Shown here piece by piece: positions 27,652 to 35,009 of a stretch of DNA of 64,000 nucleotides. The stretch spans positions 744,001 to 808,000 of the forward strand of contig CANLLF010000004.1 of assembly GCA_947491935.1 (NCBI GenBank), written 5' to 3'. Numbering within the stretch: position 1 is the first letter of the stretch; the number at the start of each line of letters is the position of its first letter. The translations under genes and the position numbers were made by a program. Below the pieces are notes generated by a model, which was not told where the DNA came from, did no database searches, and saw nothing but the letters and a program-made list of their open reading frames with translations. This stretch comes from an uncultured Roseicyclus sp. (lineage in GTDB: Bacteria > Pseudomonadota > Alphaproteobacteria > Rhodobacterales > Rhodobacteraceae).

Positions 27652-28647
27652 TCACGTCTCCGGTGCATGGAGGTGGCAGTGGACGATGCGGTTCTGGATC
27701 CGCGTGGGACCGGGAGCTTCAACCGCGCAGCGGTCAAAGGCGCGCGGGCAGCGATCGCGGAAGGTGCAGCCCGAAGGCGGGTTGCGCGGGTCGGGGGCGC
27801 CGCGCCCGATGGGGAGCGGTTCATGGCTTTGATCCGGGTGCGGCACGGGCACCGCGGCGACAAGCGCCTGGGTGTAGGGGTGAAGAGGATTGGCCACGAT
27901 GTCTTCGGTGGGGCCATCTTCGACGATCCGCCCGAGATACATCACAATGGTCCGTTCACAAACATAGCGCACCAGCGCCAGATCATGGCTGATGTAGATC
28001 GCCGTGATCCCCGTCTTTGCGCGCACGTCGCGGAACACATTCAGCACACCGGCGCGTACCGACACGTCGAGCATCGAGACAGGCTCATCCGCAACCACGA
28101 ATTCCGGCTCAAGGATCAAAGCCCGTGCCATGACGATGCGCTGAAGCTGGCCGCCCGAAAGCTGGTGAGGATAGCGATCCATGAATTGCGCCGCGTCGCC
28201 GAGTTTCACCAGCGCCATGGCGCGTAGGATCCGACCCTCATGCTCCGTTTTGGGAATGCGCGCATTTTCCAGCGGTTCGGCAAGGACGTCGCGGATCGTG
28301 AAGCGCGGGTTCAGAGCCTCGAACGGGTTCTGAAAGATCAGTTGGACACGGCTACGAAAACGTTTCAGAGCATCTCCGCTCAACGCGCTGATGTCCTCTC
28401 CGTCAAACTCCACCCGGCCGCCGGTCGCCTTGTCCAGTCGCACCAGCATCCGGCCGGTCGAGGTCTTGCCACAGCCGCTTTCGCCAAGAAGGCCCACGCT
28501 TTCGCCCCGGCGGAGTTCGAATGTGACGCCGTCGACGGCTTTGACGACGGTGGATCGACCTTGCAGTTGCGCCAAAACCCCGCCGACGGGGAAGTGCAAC
28601 TCGGCGGCCTCTAACTTGATGAGGGGCGGATCCTGGGTATCTCTCAT
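27652..28647 (-). CDS. Oligopeptide-type ABC transporter ATPase (DppF/OppF-like)
   Basis: A 331-residue ATPase: Walker A GESGCGKTS, signature LSGGQLQRIVMARAL, Walker B FVVADEPVSMLD, and the C-terminal oligopeptide extension with a cysteine cluster (CTFRDRCPRAFDRC). I start it at MRDTQDPP, where ATGA overlaps the stop of the partner ATPase; the upstream frame adds 24 unrelated residues. It forms a heterodimer with the neighbouring ATPase to power import through the two permeases. Confidence 0.9.
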   Translation of the reverse strand: MRDTQDPPLIKLEAAELHFPVGGVLAQLQGRSTVVKAVDGVTFELRRGESVGLLGESGCGKTSTGRMLVRLDKATGGRVEFDGEDISALSGDALKRFRSRVQLIFQNPFEALNPRFTIRDVLAEPLENARIPKTEHEGRILRAMALVKLGDAAQFMDRYPHQLSGGQLQRIVMARALILEPEFVVADEPVSMLDVSVRAGVLNVFRDVRAKTGITAIYISHDLALVRYVCERTIVMYLGRIVEDGPTEDIVANPLHPYTQALVAAVPVPHPDQSHEPLPIGRGAPDPRNPPSGCTFRDRCPRAFDRCAVEAPGPTRIQNRIVHCHLHAPET

Positions 28648-29660
28648 GCCGGAACCTCCCAGGTCTCGGAGGCTACAGCGCGTGCCCTCAATGTCTCTGC
28701 CTCGGCAATTCGGTGACATGCGGCGAGGTGGTCGCCCTCATAAGGCAGCAGCTCTGGCACGTCCGTCCGGCAGCGCGCCTCAGCAAAGGGGCAGCGGGGC
28801 GCAAAGCGGCATCCGGCGGGCGGATTGGCGAGGTCTGGCGGCGACCCCTCAATGGGTGTCAACTCCCCCGCCGCACCCGCCAGATCGGGAAAGGCATTGC
28901 GCAGGCCCATGGTGTAGGGATGAGCGGGGGCGGTCAGGGTAGCAGCCATCGGGCCGGTTTCCACCACGCGTCCCGCATACATCACGACCACGCGGTCACA
29001 GACATAGGCCACCACCGAGATATCATGGGTCACGAGGATGACGGAGATCCCCAGCCGTTCCTTCAACTCACGCAGCTGGTCGAGTATCTGCCGCTGCACG
29101 ATCACGTCGAGTGCGGTCACAGGTTCATCGGCGATGATCAGCTTCGGATCCAGCGCCAGCGCCAGCGCAATGGCCACGCGTTGCCGCATCCCGCCGGAAA
29201 ACTGGTGCGGATAATCGCCAAGGCGGTTGGTCTCGATCCCCACCCATTCAAACAGCTCCTCGGATCGCTTTCGCGCCGCCGCGCGCGCCATACCTCCCCG
29301 GCGCGTCAGCACCTCGGCCAGTTGGGAGCCCACCGTATAGACTGGATCCAGTGAGTTCATGGCCGATTGCGGGATGAAGGCGATTTCGCGCCAGCGCAGC
29401 CCGTTCATCGCCCGTTCCGACAGGCCCACGATGTCTTGTCCGCAGAACACTGCCTTGCCCCCCGCGATCCGCGCATTCGCCGCCAGAACCCGCGTCAGGG
29501 ACCGTGCGAGAGTGGTCTTGCCGCAGCCGCTTTCGCCCACCAAACCCACGATGCTGCCAGGTTGCACATCGAACGTCGCGCCCTCCACGGCAATGATGTC
29601 ATGGGCACCCACCTTGTAGGCGATGGACAGGCCCTTGAGGGACAGAAGCGGCTCTGTCAT
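28644..29660 (-). CDS. Oligopeptide-type ABC transporter ATPase (DppD/OppD-like)
   Basis: A 338-residue ATPase with Walker A GESGCGKTT, signature FSGGMRQRVAIALAL, Walker B LIIADEPVTALD, switch His in VTHDISVV, and the peptide-family C-terminal Cys region (CRFAPRCPFAEARC), which can bind an iron-sulfur cluster in this family. It overlaps the permease stop and the next ATPase start by four bases each. With DppB/C/F-like partners it completes a type I importer in the inner membrane. Confidence 0.9.
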   Translation of the reverse strand: MTEPLLSLKGLSIAYKVGAHDIIAVEGATFDVQPGSIVGLVGESGCGKTTLARSLTRVLAANARIAGGKAVFCGQDIVGLSERAMNGLRWREIAFIPQSAMNSLDPVYTVGSQLAEVLTRRGGMARAAARKRSEELFEWVGIETNRLGDYPHQFSGGMRQRVAIALALALDPKLIIADEPVTALDVIVQRQILDQLRELKERLGISVILVTHDISVVAYVCDRVVVMYAGRVVETGPMAATLTAPAHPYTMGLRNAFPDLAGAAGELTPIEGSPPDLANPPAGCRFAPRCPFAEARCRTDVPELLPYEGDHLAACHRIAEAETLRARAVASETWEVPA

Positions 29661-30571
29661 CGGTCGAGCTTCGGGAACAGGATCTGCTCATACCCGCGGG
29701 AGATGAAGAACCCGGCGGAGACGATCAGGATGATGAGAAAGCCTGGCGGCACGAACCAGTAATAGGAGCCTTTGGAGAGCGCCTGCGAGGCAAACGCGTC
29801 TTGCAACATGTAGCCCCAGCTAATGGAGTCCGGATCTCCGAAGCCGAGGAAACTAATCGACGCTTCCGTCAGGATGGCCCATCCGATGGCGATGGAGCCA
29901 TAGAGGAAGGACAGCGGCAGGACATTGGGCGCGATGTGGCGCAGGATGATCTTCAGATCGGATGAGCCGGAGACGCGCGCAGCCTCCACGTAGACCCGGT
30001 TTCGCAGGGTAAGCGTCTGGCTGCGGATCACTCGCCCCGTGTCGCGCCATAGCACCAGCGCCATGGCGATCACGACGTTCCAGATCGACGGCTCCAAAAA
30101 GGCGGCAAGCACGATGACGAAAGGCAGGAACGGAATGCCGAACGCGACATCCGCCAGTCTCATCAGGACCGTGTCGACCCAGCCGCCGAAGTAGCCGGCG
30201 ACGATGCCGACGATGGAGCCGATCAGCGCAACCATGAACGCCGCCGTCAGCCCGATCAACAAGGCAGAGCGCGCGCCCCAGACGATTTGTGAGAAGATAT
30301 CGCGGCCAAGGGTGGTTGTGCCGAGAATGTACCCCTCCGTCCCCGGTGTCAGGTCAGCGGCGAGCGCGAATTCCGAGGTGAACAGGATCTCATTGGGGTC
30401 ATGAGTTGCGATGTAGGGTGCGAAGACCGCCATGAGGATAAAGAACAGGTAGATGCCGAGGCCGATAACCGCGAGTGGATCGTGCAGCGGCAGGCGGATT
30501 GAGCCAAGCGTGCGGCGAAGGCGCCCAAACCGGCCCGGTGGTTGGACTTTGGAGGTTACAGCGTCACTCAC
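29657..30571 (-). CDS. Oligopeptide-type ABC permease (DppC/OppC-like)
   Basis: A 304-residue inner-membrane permease with about six spans and the EAA loop contacting the ATPase (EAARVSGSSDLKIILRHIAPNVLP). The cytosolic N-terminus and the periplasmic TPGTEGYILGTTTLGRDIFS stretch are typical of the DppC branch. It overlaps the DppB-like gene by eight bases and the ATPase gene by four, indicating tight translational coupling. Confidence 0.9.
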   Translation of the reverse strand: MSDAVTSKVQPPGRFGRLRRTLGSIRLPLHDPLAVIGLGIYLFFILMAVFAPYIATHDPNEILFTSEFALAADLTPGTEGYILGTTTLGRDIFSQIVWGARSALLIGLTAAFMVALIGSIVGIVAGYFGGWVDTVLMRLADVAFGIPFLPFVIVLAAFLEPSIWNVVIAMALVLWRDTGRVIRSQTLTLRNRVYVEAARVSGSSDLKIILRHIAPNVLPLSFLYGSIAIGWAILTEASISFLGFGDPDSISWGYMLQDAFASQALSKGSYYWFVPPGFLIILIVSAGFFISRGYEQILFPKLDR

Positions 30572-31541
30572 GAGTCACCCTTGGGTCGAGGGCGGCATAG
30601 AGCAGGTCTGCGACGAGGTTCATCAGGATCACGACCACCGCGATCATCAAGAACGCGCCCTGCGCCAGCGGGTAGTCTGCGGTAGAGACGGCGCGCACCA
30701 ATTCACGGCCGAGGCCAGGCCAGGAGAACACCGTTTCCACGACCACGTTGCCCTGAATTTGGTAGCCAACCGCGATGGCAAAGGATGTCATCACCGGCAA
30801 GAGCGCGTTGCGTGCAGCGTGACGGATCACAACCGAAAATGTCGACAGACCCTTGATCCGCGCCATTGTCACGAAATCCTCGCGCATGACGTCCATCATA
30901 TTGGAGCGCATCAGCAACAGCGGAAGACCCTGACTGTAGATCGCCAGTGTCAGGACTGGCAATGTCATGTGCCACCAGAAATCCGCTGAGGTGTAGAGCG
31001 CCCACAAGGTATCGTATTCGGCGCCCGGTGGCCGTGTGCCACCCGCCGGGAACCACCCCATGCCGAAGCTGAACACCGCAAGCAACAGCATGCCGAGCCA
31101 GAATTCAGGCATCGCGCGGGTCGTCAGGACCAGCGGCACACCGATCTGTTCCACGACCGACCCACGCTTCCACGCGAGGTAGGCACCGGCCAGCACGCCG
31201 AAGGCGTAAGCCACGATAAGGGAGGTAAAGGTCAGGATCAGGGTGTTTGGCAGAAGCGCGAGCACCCGTTCAGCGACAGGTTGGCGGTAAAAGAAGCTCT
31301 CGCCCAGATCGCCCTGCATCAGATTGCCGAGATAGATCAGATATTGCCGCCAAAGCGGCTGATCGAGGCCAAAGCGGGCCATCAACGCAGCCTGCTGCTC
31401 GGGCGTGAAGTTCGGGTCGATGTAGGCGGCCAGCGGGCTACCCGGCATCAACCGGAACATGAAGAACAGGATGGTGATCACCGCCAATAACACAAACGCT
31501 GTCTGCAACAGGCGTGCGCCAATGACGGTGATCGCCTTCAC
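30564..31541 (-). CDS. Oligopeptide-type ABC permease (DppB/OppB-like)
   Basis: A 325-residue permease. The N-terminal span is followed by FRLMPGSPLAAYIDP, PNTLILTFTSLIVAYAFGV begins the permease core, and the EAA loop reads MARIKGLSTFSVVIRHAARN. It forms the translocation path together with the DppC-like subunit. It is located 34 bases after the binding-protein gene. Confidence 0.9.
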   Translation of the reverse strand: MKAITVIGARLLQTAFVLLAVITILFFMFRLMPGSPLAAYIDPNFTPEQQAALMARFGLDQPLWRQYLIYLGNLMQGDLGESFFYRQPVAERVLALLPNTLILTFTSLIVAYAFGVLAGAYLAWKRGSVVEQIGVPLVLTTRAMPEFWLGMLLLAVFSFGMGWFPAGGTRPPGAEYDTLWALYTSADFWWHMTLPVLTLAIYSQGLPLLLMRSNMMDVMREDFVTMARIKGLSTFSVVIRHAARNALLPVMTSFAIAVGYQIQGNVVVETVFSWPGLGRELVRAVSTADYPLAQGAFLMIAVVVILMNLVADLLYAALDPRVTRE

Positions 31542-31575
31542 TCAACCAGCCCCTTTTTGTCCGGTTCTGTCAGGC

Positions 31576-33225
31576 TCATTCGCCCAATGTCTCGGACACA
31601 CCTTCGGGGTAGTGCAACCGGCCGTCGACCACCTCATAGCCCGCATCTGCCAGCATCTGCTGGGCCAGTTCGATCCCGGCTTCCATGCCTTCGACCGTGG
31701 CCTCATTGTGCCAGAAGCCAAGCGCCGGAGAGACGACCGAATTCGACGGCACGGCGAACCCGCGGAAGGCGGCACCAACGATCAGGCGGCGATCAACCGA
31801 GGCCGACAATGCGCGGCGGAAGGCCGGGTCGTTGAAGGGCGGCCGACGGTGGTTGAAGGCGACATAACGGAAGCCGATGTCAACGGTCGAGACCGCGGTC
31901 AGATTCGGATCTTCCTCGGCGGCTGCTACCACAACGGTCGGATCACCGGGGAAATCGGACAGGAAGTTGATTTCGCCCGAGCGGAGCATGCCAAGTGCCG
32001 CTTCGACATTCGGCACAATACGCAGGATCCAGCGATCCGCGTTCGGGGCGGCCCAATGCTCGGCGTTGGCTTCCAGCACGACCTCCTCGTTCAGGGTCCA
32101 GCTTCCGAAACGGTAGGGACCGGACCCAATCGGGACCTCTTCCTGATAGGATTCCGCGTTGGTCTCAAGCGTCAATTGCTCCTCGATGACGGGCTCCCAG
32201 ATATGCATCGGGATGAGGTTGATCTTGGACAGGCTTGCGGTGAGGAACGGTGCCGACGGCTCGGTCAGCGAGAAGGTGATGTCCATGCCGTCGATGGTGA
32301 TATCGGCAATGCTGCCAACGAACGGGCCATACATCGGCGCCTCACCCGAGCCGGCGGCCTCAAACGAGAACGCGACATCTTCAGGCGTCACCGGCATGCC
32401 GTCATGCCACATCATCCCCTCGCGGAGCGTGACCCTGATCGTGGTGTCGTCGATCCACTCATAGCTTTCCGCCGCCCAGGGTTGCGGCAGACCATCGGGG
32501 CCGATCCGCATCAGGCGGTCATACACCAGTTCCGTGATCCAGCTATCGGTTCCGCCGGAAATATAGAGAGGATTGATCGCCGTCACGTTGTCCGACGAGT
32601 TGAGGATGATGTCGGTGACATCGCCCGCTGGCTCCAGCTGCAGGTAACTCCAGGTGTTGCGAATACCGATGCCGGATTGATCCACTACCGTATCCGGGTT
32701 CCAGACAGACGTATTGAACGCGTAGGTCGATTGCGGGTGCGCGAGCATCATGTTGGGTTGGTCTTCGGCCAACAACGCTTGCGCCGCGCGGACGATATCG
32801 CGTCGCTCGTCGGGGTCGAGTGCCACGCGCTGCTGTTCGACAAGCGCGTCATATTCGGGGTTGTTGTAGCCGATGAAGTTGAAGCCCTGTTCGGCCGTCG
32901 TCGAATGGAACAGGTTATAGACGATCTCGTCGGGGTCCGAGCGTTCGGGGCGGCCGACCATCTGCCAGGCCGTCGTGTCCCAATCATCGCGGCTGAACCA
33001 GATAGCCTGGATCATCTGCTCCCACGGCATCACCTCGACATTCACATCCAAGCCGAGCCTGCGCCATTCCTGCGCAATCAGCTGGGTAAACTGGAACTCG
33101 GCAGGCTGCGCGGCCTGCGGCCTTGTGACGATGTTGATAGTCCGGATTTCTTCAGCAATCGCAGGTGTCAGCACGGTAGCCGACAGCATGGCGGCAAGTA
33201 CCGTTGGTCTAAATGGCAGTGTCAT
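31576..33225 (-). CDS. ABC substrate-binding protein (SBP_bac_5 type), apparently circularly permuted
   Basis: A 549-residue periplasmic binding protein with a Sec signal peptide ending near AIA at residue 24. The domain order is unusual. Residues about 25-200 match the segment found at the C-terminal end of family 5 binding proteins (FTQLIAQEWRRLGLDVNVEV, YNNPEYDALVEQQ, DERRDIVRAAQALLAEDQP). Residues about 203-549 match the normal N-terminal segment (YDRLMR 235-240, WHDGMPVTPEDVAFSFE 273-289, GSGPYRF 367-373, NDPAFRRALSASVDR 465-479) and end at AQQMLADAGY, where the normal protein would go on into the part found here at the front. The start at 33225 has AGGAG six bases upstream. The neighbours are its permeases and a racemase. 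Confidence 0.85.
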   Translation of the reverse strand: MTLPFRPTVLAAMLSATVLTPAIAEEIRTINIVTRPQAAQPAEFQFTQLIAQEWRRLGLDVNVEVMPWEQMIQAIWFSRDDWDTTAWQMVGRPERSDPDEIVYNLFHSTTAEQGFNFIGYNNPEYDALVEQQRVALDPDERRDIVRAAQALLAEDQPNMMLAHPQSTYAFNTSVWNPDTVVDQSGIGIRNTWSYLQLEPAGDVTDIILNSSDNVTAINPLYISGGTDSWITELVYDRLMRIGPDGLPQPWAAESYEWIDDTTIRVTLREGMMWHDGMPVTPEDVAFSFEAAGSGEAPMYGPFVGSIADITIDGMDITFSLTEPSAPFLTASLSKINLIPMHIWEPVIEEQLTLETNAESYQEEVPIGSGPYRFGSWTLNEEVVLEANAEHWAAPNADRWILRIVPNVEAALGMLRSGEINFLSDFPGDPTVVVAAAEEDPNLTAVSTVDIGFRYVAFNHRRPPFNDPAFRRALSASVDRRLIVGAAFRGFAVPSNSVVSPALGFWHNEATVEGMEAGIELAQQMLADAGYEVVDGRLHYPEGVSETLGE

Positions 33226-33274
33226 TATCAGTCTCCTGTTGGCGTCACATGGACGACGTTGGATGTGCGCGGCC

Positions 33275-34030
33275 TCAGGCAACGCGCATGTCTGAGGCGG
33301 TTTTGCCCGCCTTCATCTTCGCTGGCGTGGGCCATGCCTTTTTGGAATGGGCCAATCCCATGGAAACCAGCATCTCTGCGTGTTTCACGGCCGCGCGGCC
33401 TGCATTGACGACCGGCACGCCGACTTCCGCGCCGATCTCATCGCCCATGTCGAGGAAAGACATTGTCATGCAGCCAAACAGCAGGGCGTCGGCACGGTCC
33501 TCATCGACGCAGGCGCGGGCGACCTCGATCAGACGTGCCTTGGTGGCGTCCGGATCGTTCATCAACTCAAGCACCGGGATATTCGTGGGGCGGACCGAGG
33601 CCAGCTTCGCGCGGACGCCCGCGTGGACCGCCAGCATCTCCTGACCCGCGATCAGGCTGTCGAAAATCGTCAGAACGCTGAACTTGTGCCCAAGCCCCGC
33701 CGCCAGAAGCATCGCGCTTTCGCAGGGGCCGATCACGGGCATGGAGACCAACTCCCGCGCGGCCTCAAGCCCAGGGTCGCCGAAGCATCCGATGATCGCG
33801 GCATCATAGCCCTGTGTCTCGCATTCCATGATCAGATCGAGCGTTGGCGGGATGGCCAGCATCTCCTCGTAGGCGGACTCGATCGAGGCTGGTCCGGACG
33901 GCACATCAATGACGGAAACGTCGGTGCCATCGAAAGCCCAGCCATTCATCAGCGCTTCGCGGCGCTGCATTTCGGAGCGCCCCATCGGCCCTTTCGACAT
34001 CGGCCCCGGCACAACATACGCTATTTTCAT
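33275..34030 (-). CDS. Aspartate/glutamate/hydantoin racemase family protein
   Basis: A 251-residue protein of the Asp/Glu/hydantoin racemase fold with the paired catalytic cysteines in AIIGCFGDPG and LLFGCMTMSF. Hydantoin racemases and arylmalonate decarboxylases share this fold; two cysteines favour racemisation. I start it at MKIAYVVPGP, since the longer frame adds only five residues and has no better ribosome-binding site. It is the first gene of the operon, directly behind a probable regulator site at 34052-34070. It would make both stereoisomers of a cyclic or carbamoyl substrate usable. Confidence 0.82.
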   Translation of the reverse strand: MKIAYVVPGPMSKGPMGRSEMQRREALMNGWAFDGTDVSVIDVPSGPASIESAYEEMLAIPPTLDLIMECETQGYDAAIIGCFGDPGLEAARELVSMPVIGPCESAMLLAAGLGHKFSVLTIFDSLIAGQEMLAVHAGVRAKLASVRPTNIPVLELMNDPDATKARLIEVARACVDEDRADALLFGCMTMSFLDMGDEIGAEVGVPVVNAGRAAVKHAEMLVSMGLAHSKKAWPTPAKMKAGKTASDMRVA

Positions 34031-34051
34031 CGCTAACCCCCGCAAGAACGC

Positions 34052-34070
34052 TGTTTCACTTGGCGAAACA
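34052..34070. promoter_or_regulatory. 19-bp inverted repeat, candidate IclR operator
   Basis: TGTTTC-N7-GAAACA, a perfect 6-bp dyad, lies 22 bases ahead of the racemase start in the divergent racemase/iclR region. The same architecture recurs at 34979-34997. Confidence 0.6.
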
Positions 34071-34140
34071 ATGTTTTAAAGCAAGTATGCGGCAAAATGA
34101 TCGCAAAGCAAGCCTCACGTAAATCGAGTAGAGCCACAAA

Positions 34141-34914
34141 ATGTCCGAACCCCGAGATTACACCATCGCAGCCGTTGACCGCGCCCTGTTGGTATTGGAG
34201 GCCCTGGCAGGCCAGCCAAGGCAGGGTGTTACGGAGCTTGCCTCGCGTTTGGGACTGACCAAGACGATCGTCTTCCGGCTGTTGTCGACCTTGGAGGGCA
34301 GGGGGTTCGTTGTTCGCGAGGGCGACAAGGCCATCTATTCCCTCGGTTACCGGATGGGCGTTTTGGGTGAACAGGCGGGCGCGCAAAATACACTGCTGGC
34401 TGCCGCGCGCGAGGTGATGGAGCGCCTTCGCGAAGAAACGACGGAAACCATCAACCTGATCCTGCGCGAAGGGCACCGATCCCTCGTCCTGGCGACACTT
34501 CCGGGCCATCATGCCATGAGAATCTACGCCAATGCAGGGCGTTACGGCCCATTGCACGCCGGTGGTGGATCCATGCTGCTGCTCGCCCATGCTCCGCAGG
34601 ACGTGCGTGAAAGTGTTTTGGCAGAGCCGTTGGAATCGTTCACCGCCGCCACCGCGACCGATCCCGATGACCTGCGCACGCGCCTCGACATGATCCGGGC
34701 GGATGGCTTCCACATCGCGATCAACGACCTTGACGAGGGGGCGTTTTCCATCGCTGCGCCGATCCGTGGTGCCTCCCATGAGGTGATAGCCGCCCTGTCG
34801 GTGGCGGGTGCGATGGCGCGATACGACGAACCCCGCCGCCGCCGTTATCTTGGGCTGGTTGAAAGGGCCGCTGCTGAAATCAGTGGCAAACTTGGTCTGG
34901 CGACCGCCGCCTGA
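34141..34914 (+). CDS. IclR-family transcriptional regulator
   Basis: A 257-residue IclR-family protein with an N-terminal winged helix (AVDRALLVLEALAGQPRQGVTELASRLGLTKTIVFRLLSTLEG, split here for reading at the turn before LGLTKT) and a C-terminal effector domain (residues about 85-250, including LATLPGHHAMR, HAGGGSMLLLAHAP and GAFSIAAPIRG). It is placed between the ten-gene catabolic operon and the M28/oxidoreductase pair, with identical 19-bp inverted repeats on either side, so it probably controls both and its own expression. The ligand is likely the transported compound or its breakdown product. Confidence 0.88.
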   Translation: MSEPRDYTIAAVDRALLVLEALAGQPRQGVTELASRLGLTKTIVFRLLSTLEGRGFVVREGDKAIYSLGYRMGVLGEQAGAQNTLLAAAREVMERLREETTETINLILREGHRSLVLATLPGHHAMRIYANAGRYGPLHAGGGSMLLLAHAPQDVRESVLAEPLESFTAATATDPDDLRTRLDMIRADGFHIAINDLDEGAFSIAAPIRGASHEVIAALSVAGAMARYDEPRRRRYLGLVERAAAEISGKLGLATAA

Positions 34915-34978
34915 GCGCGGCGTCATCCTGCGCTTGTCGAATCACACCCTGGCTGTCACGCTTCATTTGATGAAACTC

Positions 34979-34997
34979 TGTTTTGATGAATGAAACA
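34979..34997. promoter_or_regulatory. Second 19-bp inverted repeat, candidate IclR operator
   Basis: TGTTTT-N7-GAAACA matches the 34052-34070 site in length and arms with one mismatch. Two direct copies of TTTGATGAA, 16 bases apart (34966, 34982), overlap it. It covers the earliest possible starts of the downstream peptidase gene, which argues for a later start. Confidence 0.55.
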
Positions 34998-35009
34998 ATG
35001 GGGCGCGCC

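Noticed and set aside
31459-33408. A 649-codon open frame on the plus strand opposite the binding-protein gene
   Set aside because: It is the antisense shadow of a well-supported gene with signal peptide, ribosome-binding site and operon context; its translation is Arg/His/Gly-rich without any motif.
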